The notes under the pieces: generated by a model
Seen by the model: only the letters and a program-made list of their open reading frames with translations
Told to the model about the DNA's origin: nothing
The model's database searches: none
Made by a program: the position numbers and the translations under genes
Source of the DNA: Lactobacillus bombicola
GTDB lineage: Bacteria > Bacillota > Bacilli > Lactobacillales > Lactobacillaceae
Direction of reading: 5' to 3'
NCBI RefSeq assembly: GCF_900112665.1
Contig: NZ_FOMN01000002.1
Span: 265,659-329,658 of the forward strand
Length of the DNA: 64,000 nt
In this document: positions 41,804 to 51,048 of the stretch, piece by piece
Position numbering within the stretch: the stretch's first letter is position 1
How the letters are laid out: the number at the start of each line of letters is the position of its first letter

Positions 41804-42673
41804 ATGAACACTGATATACACGAATTAGTCCAACTAGATAAATTACCAATTTATATTAAAGTGCATCAAAAGCCAGGAAAAACTGAAGTTCCACCTCATT
41901 GGCATCAAAGCATTGAACTAAGCTTTACCATGAGAGGTAAAATTGATCATTTCATAATTGAAGGTCTAGATTACCAAACACACCCAGGTGAGATTCTAGT
42001 TATTAATACACAAATCGTTCATAGTATACAAAACATTAACAATAAACAAACAGATTTGATGTTAACGATACTTTTCCCTTATTCACTAGTTTCGAGTATG
42101 TTTCCCGAAATAAATCATTATCTGATTGTTTTAAAAAATGTATCAGAGTTAGCATTTAATCAGCTAAGCCAGTATTACCACCTACAAACTCTGCTTAGTC
42201 AAATGACAACCATCAGTTTAAATAATAGTGACACATTTAAAAATTTAGAACTAACTATCCTGAGCTACCAAGTTCTCGAAATTTTACTCAAATATTTCCT
42301 AGAGCCGCGAGATAATAACAGTCGTCTATCTGATAACTTAATTATTACTGGTCATTTACGTAATGCATTAGATTTTATTCAAACTCATTATCAAGAACAA
42401 ATTTCACTACAAGACATTGCAAATAATTGTCATTTAGCACGCCAATATCTACAAAAAATTTTTAGGCAAAATATGGGGATTACTTTAGGAAAATATCTTA
42501 AAAAATATCGAGCACAAAAAGCTTATCATGAGCTTTGTAATAGTTCACATACATTAACTACTATTGCAAGCAATACTGGTTTTAGCGGTGTCCGCTCAAT
42601 GAATCGGGCACTAGTTGCTAATTATGGAAAAACAAGTATGCAAATAAAAAAAGTTACTCAACGCCATATTTAA
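41804..42673 (+). CDS. AraC-family regulator with cupin sensor
   Basis: The 289-residue protein has an N-terminal cupin-like domain (PPHWHQSIELSFTMRG, about 25-100). The C-terminal AraC DNA-binding domain (about 185-285) has two helix-turn-helix units: SLQDIANNCHLARQYLQKIFRQ and TLTTIASNTGFSG. Such regulators generally sense a small carbon compound. It lies between the esterase and the MFS gene and probably controls them. Confidence 0.88.
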   Translation: MNTDIHELVQLDKLPIYIKVHQKPGKTEVPPHWHQSIELSFTMRGKIDHFIIEGLDYQTHPGEILVINTQIVHSIQNINNKQTDLMLTILFPYSLVSSMFPEINHYLIVLKNVSELAFNQLSQYYHLQTLLSQMTTISLNNSDTFKNLELTILSYQVLEILLKYFLEPRDNNSRLSDNLIITGHLRNALDFIQTHYQEQISLQDIANNCHLARQYLQKIFRQNMGITLGKYLKKYRAQKAYHELCNSSHTLTTIASNTGFSGVRSMNRALVANYGKTSMQIKKVTQRHI

Positions 42674-42724
42674 GTTACTAAAAATTAAAATAACAGTGTA
42701 TCTATTTTAGAAAAGAGGAATTAT

Positions 42725-43906
42725 ATGAAAAAAGCAAAGCCTCAATCTGGATTATTCAAGATTGCCCTATTATCAATTTCATTATTATTAATGATTGCTC
42801 CCCAAATTTCACCAGTATTGCCTTTAATGTATTCGTCCTTTCCCACTATTTCTCGAGCTGGCGTCGAAACCTTAAGTACTATTCCTAATATTGGAATTGT
42901 TATCGGCTTAATGCTAAGCCCATTTTTAATAAGACTAGTTGGCAGTAAACCGACAATTATATCTGGATTATTAATTATTTTATTAGCAGGTACTTATCCT
43001 ATATACTCTACAAATTATTACATGATTCTAATTTCCCGTTTCTTATTAGGTTTAGGCATTGGTTTATTTAATTCATTAGCGGTTAGCCTATTAGCAAAAT
43101 TTTATCAGGGTAATGAATTATCAACCATGCTAGGATTTCAAAATTCAATGGGAAGCATTGGTGCGGCACTTTTTTCATTCTGTGTAGGATGTTTAGCTGG
43201 ACTGGGTTGGCACACTACATTTTTAATTTATTTAGCTGCATTACCAATTTTAGTTTTATTCAGTTGGATAGTGACACTGCCTCGTGAGCAAAATCAGATA
43301 GCTGCATCACAAAATCAGATGACTAAAAATGATAATAGATTAAATATTCAGGTAATAAAAATTGCTTTACTAATGTTTTTTATGTACATCTTCTTCATGC
43401 CAATGACTTTTAAATTACCACAATTAGCAATTAGTCAAAAAATAGCTGATGTTAGTCAAGTTGCTTTTGTTTCTTCAATGATAACTCTTATCGGCATTCC
43501 GGTCGGGTTAGCTTATGGCTATTTAAAAAAGAAATTGCAAGATTTGATTTTACCAATTGGTTTATTTTTACAAGTTGTTGGCTTATTAGCAATTGCTTTT
43601 TCAGCAAATCTTCTAATGTTAATATTTGCTGCTATTGTCTTAGGTACCGGATTTGGTCTATCGGTTCCCTATATCTTCAACTGGCTAGGTAATGTTGCCC
43701 CCAAAAATTCAATTAATTTTGCAACAACGATTACTTTAATTTTAGTTAATATAGGTTGTGCTGTTTCACCAACAATTATTAATTGGCTAGGTAATACTTT
43801 AGGTAATGGATCTGCACGTGCCGATATAACAATTGCTAGTTTAGGTATGACAATCTTATTTTGTTATAGTGGCGTTCATTATCTACAAACTAAAAATAAA
43901 CATTAG
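42725..43906 (+). CDS. MFS transporter, CynX/NimT-like
   Basis: The 393-residue permease has about twelve membrane segments. It lacks the drug-antiporter motif of the MFS gene near 6.3 kb. Helix 4-5 reads FLLGLGIGLFNSLAVSLLAKFY, as in small-anion or organic-acid carriers. It lies 51 bases after the AraC gene with AGAGGAA before the ATG. The substrate may be an ester or aromatic acid, judged only from the esterase neighbour. Confidence 0.75.
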   Translation: MKKAKPQSGLFKIALLSISLLLMIAPQISPVLPLMYSSFPTISRAGVETLSTIPNIGIVIGLMLSPFLIRLVGSKPTIISGLLIILLAGTYPIYSTNYYMILISRFLLGLGIGLFNSLAVSLLAKFYQGNELSTMLGFQNSMGSIGAALFSFCVGCLAGLGWHTTFLIYLAALPILVLFSWIVTLPREQNQIAASQNQMTKNDNRLNIQVIKIALLMFFMYIFFMPMTFKLPQLAISQKIADVSQVAFVSSMITLIGIPVGLAYGYLKKKLQDLILPIGLFLQVVGLLAIAFSANLLMLIFAAIVLGTGFGLSVPYIFNWLGNVAPKNSINFATTITLILVNIGCAVSPTIINWLGNTLGNGSARADITIASLGMTILFCYSGVHYLQTKNKH

Positions 43907-43980
43907 TTATTAGGTACTAACAGTTTAACTAATAAAACAATTAATTACTTTCTAAAATATATTTTATGAGTCTACAATAA

Positions 43981-44016
43981 ATACCCCCTTTGAGCTGCTA
44001 CTCTCAAAGGGGGTAT
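43981..44016. terminator. bidirectional terminator
   Basis: ATACCCCCTTTGAG pairs with CTCAAAGGGGGTAT, a very stable stem between convergent genes. There is no long T run on either side. Confidence 0.8.
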
Positions 44017-44071
44017 ATTGTAATTAAAGATAAGATTATTTAATTACATAATATTTATCTATAAATTACTG

Positions 44072-45466
44072 TTACCGCCGTTCTTTTCTGGAAAACCAGA
44101 ACATAAATAATGGTAAAATAACAAAACCAAAAATCATCATCAAGATTGCGTACCAATTAATCCCGATAACTTTTCCATTTGCAATAATACCAAACTGTGC
44201 TTGCCAATTATAATTAATCAATAAAAAGATAACTAAGACAATTGATAAAACAGGCACAATAATGTCGGTTAAAAAATTTTTAGCAGCAGGTAAAATTGCC
44301 TCTTTATTTTTACCATAATAAAAACAAATAACGGCCAATGGAACAATGATAAAACCCAGAAAACGTACCATGGCGCTCAAGGTAATTAAGTTGCCCATAT
44401 TATATTGAAAAGCTAACGGTACTAAAAGAGCTAAAGCTGCAGAAATGAAAAATGTTCTAATTGGAAAATTATTTTGCGTTCTTTTAGTCAACGAGATTGG
44501 TAATTGATGTTCACGGGCCATGGCCTCTAAAATGCGGGGCGCATTGAAACTAGATGCAACATTAATACCCAACATTGAAATTAAGGCACCTACTAAAATT
44601 ACATCTCGTAAAATTTCATTATTAAAGATTGCACTAATTGCAACTACCTGATTAGTCGTCATCAGTGCTCGCGGATTCAGTACCATCGCCACCGCTACAA
44701 CGCCAATGTAAATTGCTGCAATCACAAAAATTGCCAAGGGAATCGCCCGCGGTAGATTTTTTTCGGGTGCTTGCATATCGTCTGAACCTGAAGCAACTGA
44801 TTCAAACCCGGTAAAAGCATAAAAAGCAGATACAATTGCCATTACAAAACTAGTGGTTGTTAATGTTGGGACAATTTTTTGACCATTTTGTGTAATTTGA
44901 TCAACTTCTGCTAAATTATGGGATGCACCACTTGTGATCAAGAGTGTCACACCTGCAACGATAATCAAAACTAAAGCAGCTAACTTTCCAGCTGTAGCAA
45001 GATTCATTACAAATTTAACAAATTTTTGCCCGAATATATTAATGACCGTAATTGCTACCATCAAAATTACAAAGCCAAGGGTCACTGCACTAATATTATC
45101 TGGATTACCACCAAAAATAGAAATAGCTGATTTAATTACCCCTACTGCCATTACGCCCCAAGCAACACTAGCCGAAAAATAACGTAAAATACCAACATAA
45201 AAGCCAATATTATCCCCAAATGCTGCTTTAGCATAGGCATATGATGCCCCTGATTTGGTCACATACTTAGCCGCTGCCGAAAATGAAATAGCTAAAATGG
45301 CCGCAAAAGTTGCCGCAATCAAATAAACAAGTAATGCCTTACTACCTGCTTGTTTAACCACACTGCCTGGCGTTAAAAAGATACCTGAACCAATAATTGA
45401 ATTAATTGCTAAAAAAACAATCGACCAAAAGCCTAATTTATCATTTACAGTTTTATTTCCTTGCAT
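44072..45466 (-). CDS. APC-superfamily amino-acid permease
   Basis: The 464-residue protein has about twelve membrane segments and the APC start motif NSIIGSGIFLTPG. SGASYAYAKAAFG and FYAFTGFESVASGSDDM are typical of the family. The start was moved from a TTG at 45487 to the ATG at 45466, which has TAGGTGATTGG before it and does not overlap the upstream gene. It pairs with a C26 amidotransferase, which hints at glutamate, gamma-glutamyl or GABA compounds as substrates. Confidence 0.87.
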   Translation of the reverse strand: MQGNKTVNDKLGFWSIVFLAINSIIGSGIFLTPGSVVKQAGSKALLVYLIAATFAAILAISFSAAAKYVTKSGASYAYAKAAFGDNIGFYVGILRYFSASVAWGVMAVGVIKSAISIFGGNPDNISAVTLGFVILMVAITVINIFGQKFVKFVMNLATAGKLAALVLIIVAGVTLLITSGASHNLAEVDQITQNGQKIVPTLTTTSFVMAIVSAFYAFTGFESVASGSDDMQAPEKNLPRAIPLAIFVIAAIYIGVVAVAMVLNPRALMTTNQVVAISAIFNNEILRDVILVGALISMLGINVASSFNAPRILEAMAREHQLPISLTKRTQNNFPIRTFFISAALALLVPLAFQYNMGNLITLSAMVRFLGFIIVPLAVICFYYGKNKEAILPAAKNFLTDIIVPVLSIVLVIFLLINYNWQAQFGIIANGKVIGINWYAILMMIFGFVILPLFMFWFSRKERR

Positions 45467-45470
45467 CCAA

Positions 45471-46199
45471 TCACCTAGCCTTCTCAATTACAAATTTAAA
45501 TAAATTATTCATAAACTTAACATGTTGATTGCGATGTAACATTTCTGGATGCCACTGTACTGCTAAAAGATTACCAGTTTGATTTTCTAATCCTTCAACT
45601 ACACCATCATCCGTTTTTGCAACTGCTTTTAAATCAGGAGCAACTGTTTTAATTAATTGATGGTGAAAAGAATTAGTTAAAAAGTCTGTCTCACCTAAAG
45701 TCTGTGCCAATAAACTAGCTGCTTCAACTTTTACCCGATGCGTTGGTAAATCTGGCGTATGCCCTTGTTCATGCTTAAAAGTTTTTTCTGAACGATATGT
45801 AATATCCTGATAAAGACTACCACCGTGGGCAACATTAATAATTTGTGCCCCACGACAAATGCCAAGAATTGGTTTACCCATTTTTTCTGCTATTTTCAAT
45901 AATAACATGTCAAAATGATCACGCATTGGCCAAATTTCGCCAATTTGTGGCAATAACTCTTCACCGTATAAATGCGGATCAACATCGTGCCCACCAGACA
46001 AGATTAAACCTTGAACATGTTCCATTTGTGCTTTAATTACTTCCTCATCAGCCGAATATGGAATAATAAAAGGCACACCACCATTTTGCACTACTGAATC
46101 AATATAATCATCATTAACATAACTGCGCCGATAGCCAGGAAACATTCCACCAGAATCAATTATGATTGAACCGGAAATTCCTATAATTGGTTTTTTCAT
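45471..46199 (-). CDS. gamma-glutamyl-gamma-aminobutyrate hydrolase-type C26 peptidase
   Basis: The 242-residue class I glutamine-amidotransferase-like protein has the nucleophile Cys115 in LGICRGAQ and the catalytic histidine in QWHPEM. The motif LSGGHDVDPHLYGE is typical of PuuD-type hydrolases. It probably cleaves gamma-glutamyl conjugates in the cytoplasm. It precedes the APC permease by four bases, and the two form an operon. Confidence 0.87.
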   Translation of the reverse strand: MKKPIIGISGSIIIDSGGMFPGYRRSYVNDDYIDSVVQNGGVPFIIPYSADEEVIKAQMEHVQGLILSGGHDVDPHLYGEELLPQIGEIWPMRDHFDMLLLKIAEKMGKPILGICRGAQIINVAHGGSLYQDITYRSEKTFKHEQGHTPDLPTHRVKVEAASLLAQTLGETDFLTNSFHHQLIKTVAPDLKAVAKTDDGVVEGLENQTGNLLAVQWHPEMLHRNQHVKFMNNLFKFVIEKAR

Positions 46200-46306
46200 T
46201 TTTTATCTCACTTCTTTTGCTACACAATTCATCTTCTTACTAATAACATTATAATAGTAATCCGTTTATTTGGGGGGTTATTTGCTTTCTTACTTATCTC
46301 TTTTAA

Positions 46307-47860
46307 CTATTTAGGCAGCGTTAAGTCAGTTATTTTTTGCTTTAGTTGCTTGACTTCGGCAATTGCCACATTAGGGTCGGAAATAGCTTTAGCTAACTTA
46401 AACTTTAATAATTCTAATTCACTATTATTTTGTATGCTTTTTTGGTTAGAATCGCTTTCTGGTAGAAGCAATTGCTGCTTTTTGATTTTCCAAGTTGGAA
46501 AATTCAAATTAGTTAAAAATTGTTGATCATGTGAAACCAAGATTACTGCAAAAGGATAGTTATTCAGAAAATTTTCTACCGCTTTAATTGCAGCAAGATC
46601 TAAGAAATTATTTGGTTCATCCAGAATTAATAAATCATGTTGTCCCAATAACACCCGTGCCAATTTATAACAAACTAATTGTCCTCCACTCAGAGAACAT
46701 ATTGTTGTTTTTAAAAACGGTTGTAAACGTAAATCACCTAAAAATTGAAGCGTTGCTGTTTTATCGAATAAACTAAGTTGCATTATTTCACTTAGAACAG
46801 TCTTCTTATTTTTAGTTTCTTGCCGAAAATCTTGCCGAAAAAAGCCAATTTTAGCTTGAGGATTAAGCCATTCAACCAAAGTTTTCGCAACTATCTGACT
46901 TAAAAAAACAGACTTGCCGCAACCATTAGGACCCGTTAAAGCCACTTTTTGGCCAGTTTTAAGCTTTAGTTGCGTTGCGATTGTAAATAATTCACGCTGG
47001 GCAATAGTTATTTTTTGTGGCTCAATGCGGAGTAAGTTATCTTTTATAGAAATAGCTGAAGATTGCCACTTCAAATTATTTAATGTCATTGGTTTATGAA
47101 TATATGGTCTTGCTATGTTTGTAGTTTCTTCTTTAATCCGTTGCTTAATTATCTTTTGTGTATGCGCCAAATGTTTTTCTTTACCACCATAATCTCGATT
47201 TTTCCATTCTGACCAAGATAAAGGTTTTTTCTTACGATTGGCACGATTGACTTGTTGTTGCTTTCGTTGCTGCGCCTTTTTTAATTTTTGAATTTGCTTT
47301 ATTTGATTATGATACTGTATTGCCTCATTTTCTCTTCTTTTTTTGAGATCTTGTTCAAAATTTAAAAATGATTCTTTGTACGCAATAACTTTTTTGTCAT
47401 TCAAATACCAAATTGTATTGACAGTTTGTGTTAAAAAATGGCGATCATGACTAATTACAATATATGGGTTTTTTAGGTGATTTAAAATTTCAATGAGCCA
47501 TTGCTGTTGACCAATATCTAAATTCGATGTAGGTTCATCCAATAATAGTAAAGTATTCTTACTATGGCGCATTTGCGCCATTGCTGTCATAATTTCCTGT
47601 CGTTCCCTTTCACCACCACTTTGTTTACTGTAACTTATAATCTGTGCTACCATTGCCAATTGACAATTACGTTGAATTTGGCCCGTAACGCTAAATACCA
47701 CTGGCTTTTGGCTGATTACATTAAACAAAGTCGTTTTGCCAGTACCGTTTTTACCAATCAGGCCAATCCTCTGCCCATCTTGTACATTTAGTTTGTCAAC
47801 GTATAATAGTTTTTCTCCTTGGTATTCAAGTTGCAATTGATTAATTTTGAGATATTCCAT
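46307..47860 (-). CDS. ABC-F ATPase, likely antibiotic-resistance/ribosome protection type
   Basis: The 517-residue soluble protein has two ABC domains. Walker A is GKNGTGKTT (36-44) and GPNGCGKS. The signature motifs are SGGERERQ and LSGGQLV. Walker B is LLLLDEPTSNLD and LLILDEPNNFLD. It has no membrane segments, and a charged interdomain linker (about 185-260, Lys/Arg/Gln rich) would reach the ribosomal centre. The closest named classes are Lsa/Vga/Msr. The substrate antibiotic cannot be read from the sequence. A long leader with an attenuator precedes it, as in drug-inducible members. Confidence 0.85.
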   Translation of the reverse strand: MEYLKINQLQLEYQGEKLLYVDKLNVQDGQRIGLIGKNGTGKTTLFNVISQKPVVFSVTGQIQRNCQLAMVAQIISYSKQSGGERERQEIMTAMAQMRHSKNTLLLLDEPTSNLDIGQQQWLIEILNHLKNPYIVISHDRHFLTQTVNTIWYLNDKKVIAYKESFLNFEQDLKKRRENEAIQYHNQIKQIQKLKKAQQRKQQQVNRANRKKKPLSWSEWKNRDYGGKEKHLAHTQKIIKQRIKEETTNIARPYIHKPMTLNNLKWQSSAISIKDNLLRIEPQKITIAQRELFTIATQLKLKTGQKVALTGPNGCGKSVFLSQIVAKTLVEWLNPQAKIGFFRQDFRQETKNKKTVLSEIMQLSLFDKTATLQFLGDLRLQPFLKTTICSLSGGQLVCYKLARVLLGQHDLLILDEPNNFLDLAAIKAVENFLNNYPFAVILVSHDQQFLTNLNFPTWKIKKQQLLLPESDSNQKSIQNNSELELLKFKLAKAISDPNVAIAEVKQLKQKITDLTLPK

Positions 47861-47888
47861 ACCTAATAACTCGCTTTCTTGAGTAAAG

Positions 47889-47932
47889 AAAAAGCACTGA
47901 TAACAGTTGCTTCCAACCTAAATTAGCAGTGC
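47889..47932 (-). terminator. attenuator terminator before ABC-F
   Basis: On the minus strand GCACTG (47932-47927) pairs with CAGTGC (47899-47894), with inner pairs TAA/TTA and GTTG/CAAC around loop GAAG. TTTTTC follows. It ends about 30 bases before the ABC-F start, so it would abort the transcript unless disrupted. Confidence 0.75.
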
Positions 47933-47989
47933 ACAAAAAAGCCAGTGTCAGATACGACTACCTAAGCTAAATTCAAGACTAATTTCTGA

Positions 47990-48061
47990 TTATCAGCAAA
48001 AAAAAACACACCGAAATGTATGGGTTATCAATCTTTTTCGCATAATAATATTTCAGAAATT
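47990..48061 (-). promoter_or_regulatory. attenuator pairing segments
   Basis: Segment 1 is AATTTCTGA (48061-48053). It is perfectly complementary to TCAGAAATT (47989-47981), segment 2. Just before segment 2, CTGATAA (47996-47990) is complementary to TTATCAG in the right arm of the terminator (47903-47897). Pairing 1-2 and pairing 2-terminator overlap and so should exclude each other. Drug-stalled ribosomes on the leader peptide would cover segment 1 and free segment 2 to break the terminator. Confidence 0.6.
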
Positions 48062-48067
48062 AATTTT

Positions 48068-48097
48068 TCATTTTAGTAGTAGTCTCTCTTTCTTCAT
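48068..48097 (-). CDS. leader peptide MKKERLLLK
   Basis: A nine-codon frame (ATG AAG AAA ... AAA TGA) starts only about ten bases after the -10 hexamer, so the message is leaderless or nearly so. Its stop codon is seven bases before attenuator segment 1, the right place for a stalled ribosome to control folding. It has a charged start and a run of three leucines. Function is inferred from position. Confidence 0.55.
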   Translation of the reverse strand: MKKERLLLK

Positions 48098-48106
48098 CTT
48101 TTAATT

Positions 48107-48134
48107 ATTATATCATATTTGTTAAAAGATTAAA
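48107..48134 (-). promoter_or_regulatory. ABC-F leader promoter
   Basis: An extended -10 (TATGATATAAT, hexamer 48112-48107) has a weak -35 TTTAAT (48134-48129) with 16-bp spacing. It lies just past the end of the ASCH gene on the same strand. Confidence 0.65.
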
Positions 48135-48140
48135 TAAAAA

Positions 48141-48590
48141 CTAATCAATCTTTTCAAAAACCTCACAAACCATTGGTGCTTGCGGATAAAATTCCTTATT
48201 TCCTTCTTCTTGATATTCTTTAGTAAAATACTCATCATGAATTCGGCGCCAATTTTGATAACTACCATCACCTTCATGATAGGCATGCTCAGCTGAAATT
48301 TGCTCATAGGGAATTATTTCAACTACTTTATCTTGAACTACACAAACTGGCCTAGCAGCCTGATCAAGGATGATATTCCAATCCCCAACTTGTGGCAATG
48401 GCTCATCTTTTGTGTAAAGTTCATATGCAGAAGTCGTCGCCGTTTTAAGCCCTTGCTTTACTAAATTAGCTAATTTATCACTAGTAGCGCCAAATGACCA
48501 GGCCGTAACTGGCGTATTTTGAGGTAATTGATGTTTTTGACAAAAGTCTTGCCAATATTTAATTGTTTCTTCATTCATTAGAGCCACCAT
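48141..48590 (-). CDS. ASCH-domain protein
   Basis: The 149-residue protein has the ASCH fold: TPVTAWSFGATSDKLANLV, LKTATTSAYELYTKDEPLPQVGD and IIPYEQISAEHAYHEGDGS are typical. Members bind RNA or act as amidohydrolases on acylated cytidines. It overlaps the end of cdd by 13 bases, which makes a pyrimidine nucleoside substrate plausible. Confidence 0.88.
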   Translation of the reverse strand: MVALMNEETIKYWQDFCQKHQLPQNTPVTAWSFGATSDKLANLVKQGLKTATTSAYELYTKDEPLPQVGDWNIILDQAARPVCVVQDKVVEIIPYEQISAEHAYHEGDGSYQNWRRIHDEYFTKEYQEEGNKEFYPQAPMVCEVFEKID

Positions 48591-48970
48591 TGTGGTGTTA
48601 ATTCACCCATTGTCATTACTTTTGCTTGCTTATAATCTAGCATTACTTCAACCTTTTGATAATCTTTTTCCATTAATTGAACAATAAATTCACGGCAAGC
48701 GCCACAGGGGGCGCCATTTTGCCCATTTGACATAATCGCTAACACTCTAGTAATTCTTGTTTCGCCTTGAGTAAGCATACTCATTAAGGCGTTTCTTTCC
48801 GCACATAACCCCAACCCACAGGCAGTATCAACACAAATGCCAGTATAAATTTTACCAGACTCTGATAAAACAGCGGCTGCTACACCACCGACCTCCATGT
48901 GATTACCAATTAAGCGAAAGCCTTGGACTTTCTTTGCTGCCGCAAGCATTTCTTGCCATTGCTGGTCCAT
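48578..48970 (-). CDS. cdd: cytidine deaminase
   Basis: The 130-residue enzyme turns cytidine or deoxycytidine into uridine. Zinc ligands and the catalytic glutamate are in CAERNAL and PCGACREF. The length fits the tetrameric class. It is first in a two-gene unit with the ASCH gene. Confidence 0.94.
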   Translation of the reverse strand: MDQQWQEMLAAAKKVQGFRLIGNHMEVGGVAAAVLSESGKIYTGICVDTACGLGLCAERNALMSMLTQGETRITRVLAIMSNGQNGAPCGACREFIVQLMEKDYQKVEVMLDYKQAKVMTMGELTPQWWL

Positions 48971-49165
48971 TTTTTGCTCCTTCCAGCTTCTTTGCTAAAT
49001 AATAGAGCTATTTGTGGGACTTTTTCTAAGTCAATCACTCTAACCCTTTCAATAAACTTGCCGCCAAAATACTGACAAAACAAAATGAAAGTTTTTATTA
49101 AAACGGTCTTGTCTTATTTTTGGTAATTTATTAAATATAATTTATCAAAAAATTAAATAAAAATA

Positions 49166-49210
49166 AAGCCCCGATTGTTACTTGATAGGTTTCAAATAGC
49201 AATGGAGCTT
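49166..49210 (-). terminator. terminator after the SDR gene
   Basis: On the minus strand AAGCTCC pairs with GGGGCTT (one wobble), extended by ATTG/CAAT, then TATTTTTATTT. It is just downstream of the stop codon at 49227. Confidence 0.7.
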
Positions 49211-49226
49211 CAAGATAACTTTTAAG

Positions 49227-50117
49227 CTAATTAATTGATTGACCACCAGTCACACCATAAACTTGTCCCGTGATATAACTAGCCATATTAGAAGCTAAGA
49301 AGATATAGACTGGAGCTAATTCATCGGGTTGACCCGCCCGATTCAATGGTTCTTCTTGCCCAAATTTCTCTAAAGCGTCGGTCGGTTGTCCTCCAGCCAC
49401 TTGAAGTGGTGTCCAAACGGGACCGGGCGAAACACTATTGACCCTGATCCCCTTAGGCGCCAATTCTTGCGCCAAGTTGATTGAAAAGTTAGCAATGGCT
49501 GCTTTAGTTGCGGCATAATCAAGTAAAATTGGGGTTGGACTAAATGCCTGCAGCGAGGTCGTCGTCAAGATCACACTACCTGGTTTCATCTTTGGTACAC
49601 TAGCTTTAACCATTTCATACATTGAAATAATGTTAACTTCAAACGTATCATGAACTTGATCCATTGATAAATCTTCCAAGCTAGCAGAGTTTTGCTGGAT
49701 TGCTGAATTCATTACCAGTAATTCTAGACTACCAAACTCTTTAATTGCCTGTTCACTCACCCGGGATGCTTCACCACGCTTGCGAAAATCAGCCGGTATC
49801 AGCACTGCCTTTTGTCCTTCTTGTTCAATTAATTTTGCAACTTCTTTGGCATCATCAGCTTCTTCTGGTAAATATTGAATAGCAACATCGGCACCTTCTT
49901 TAGCAAAACCAATCGCTACTGCTCGACCAATACCTGAATCGCCTCCAGTAATTAAGGCATGGCGACCAGTAAGTAAATTATGTCCCTCATAGTCGCGCAT
50001 ATCACCATTAGGTAACGGATCCATCTTACTTTGAATTCCCGGATATTTTTGTGACTGTTTGGAAAAATCATCATCATGGTAACGAGTTAACGGATTTATT
50101 AAGTTGTTGTCCATCAT
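49227..50117 (-). CDS. SDR oxidoreductase, GsiB/YghA-type
   Basis: The 296-residue short-chain dehydrogenase has the cofactor motif GGDSGIGRAVAIG and the catalytic Tyr-x3-Lys in DYAATKAAI. The N-terminal extension with TRYHDDDFSKQSQKYPGIQSKMDP is typical of the general-stress SDR group (YghA, YhdF). The reaction is unknown and is probably reduction of a carbonyl. Its promoter region has a CRE-like site. No operon partner. Confidence 0.88.
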   Translation of the reverse strand: MMDNNLINPLTRYHDDDFSKQSQKYPGIQSKMDPLPNGDMRDYEGHNLLTGRHALITGGDSGIGRAVAIGFAKEGADVAIQYLPEEADDAKEVAKLIEQEGQKAVLIPADFRKRGEASRVSEQAIKEFGSLELLVMNSAIQQNSASLEDLSMDQVHDTFEVNIISMYEMVKASVPKMKPGSVILTTTSLQAFSPTPILLDYAATKAAIANFSINLAQELAPKGIRVNSVSPGPVWTPLQVAGGQPTDALEKFGQEEPLNRAGQPDELAPVYIFLASNMASYITGQVYGVTGGQSIN

Positions 50118-50148
50118 TATAATCTCCTTTCATTAACCTATCTTTAAT

Positions 50149-50163
50149 TTATAGCGCTTACAA
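50149..50163 (-). promoter_or_regulatory. CRE-like site
   Basis: TTGTAAGCGCTATAA on the minus strand fits the CRE consensus with one mismatch, 32-46 bases before the SDR start. Confidence 0.45.
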
Positions 50164-50345
50164 TAATAAAGCAACAATTATGCTTGAAAGGAAAATTTTT
50201 GAAATTTGCATTAACAAAACAATCCTTTCATAATAGTTCATTAACATCTGTTATTTGATACTTTTCTATGAATAGCTCTTAAAAAATTCATCTCTATCTA
50301 ATACTAGGTGAATTTAATTATTAACTAAAATAGCTTTTAAAAAAG

Positions 50346-50376
50346 TTGACTTAGAGTTGCTCTAAGGTCATATACT
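50346..50376 (+). promoter_or_regulatory. MerR-type promoter with inverted repeat
   Basis: TTGACT and TATACT are separated by 19 bp. The perfect 7-bp inverted repeat CTTAGAG-TTG-CTCTAAG (50350-50366) lies inside the spacer. A 19-bp spacer with a centred dyad is the hallmark of promoters twisted into activity by MerR-family regulators. No merR gene is in the window. Confidence 0.78.
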
Positions 50377-50405
50377 TTTGGTAAGTAACAAAAAGGAGGT
50401 TATAA

Positions 50406-51029
50406 ATGAAGTTCTTAATATTAGCAGCAAACGGGCAAATTGCTCAAATTGTTGAACAACGTATTTTAAATCAGCCTGATTTTAACAATATCAAGTTAAC
50501 CTTAGGTCTACGCCACGCTGATAGCGCACGTGTTCTAGAAGTAGATTTACTAAAACAAGATGAAGTTGATCGAGCAATAAACGGGCAGGATCTGGTTCTT
50601 GTTGCAGTTGTTGATCATTCTCAAAACAATACCATTACTAAAAACGTCATTACAGCAATGAAAAATCATCACGTATCAAGAGTTCTCTTTACTAATATTC
50701 TTGGTATATACAACGAAGTTAGTGGAGAATTTGGTCGTTGGAATCATGAATATACATTAAGTGGACTGGCAACCGCAATTAATTCAGATCGACTTTTAGC
50801 AGATTCTGGCTTGCAATACACGACTTTGCGGTTGCCATGGCTTAATGATCGTAACGAAATTAAATATACGATCACTACCCGTCATCAACCATATGTTGGT
50901 GTCTCGGGGTCGCGCCAAAGCATTGCTGATGCAATTTTGAAAATTGTGCTCAAACCCGAACTTTATGTCAATGATAGTATTGGAATTGCTGATCCTGCTA
51001 CTCAAGGGCAAGAGCAACCAGTATATTAA
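50406..51029 (+). CDS. NAD(P)-binding NmrA/SDR-like protein
   Basis: The 207-residue protein has an N-terminal Rossmann strand (FLILAANGQIAQIVEQRIL) and an NmrA/YwnB-like body (LLADSGLQYTTLRLPWLND). AAAGGAGG precedes the ATG. It lies first in an operon with a zinc alcohol dehydrogenase and a flavin reductase-like gene. This makes it part of a stress or aldehyde-detoxifying set. The enzymatic reaction, if any, is unknown. Confidence 0.82.
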   Translation: MKFLILAANGQIAQIVEQRILNQPDFNNIKLTLGLRHADSARVLEVDLLKQDEVDRAINGQDLVLVAVVDHSQNNTITKNVITAMKNHHVSRVLFTNILGIYNEVSGEFGRWNHEYTLSGLATAINSDRLLADSGLQYTTLRLPWLNDRNEIKYTITTRHQPYVGVSGSRQSIADAILKIVLKPELYVNDSIGIADPATQGQEQPVY

Positions 51030-51048
51030 AAAAAGTAGGAGGTTAAAA

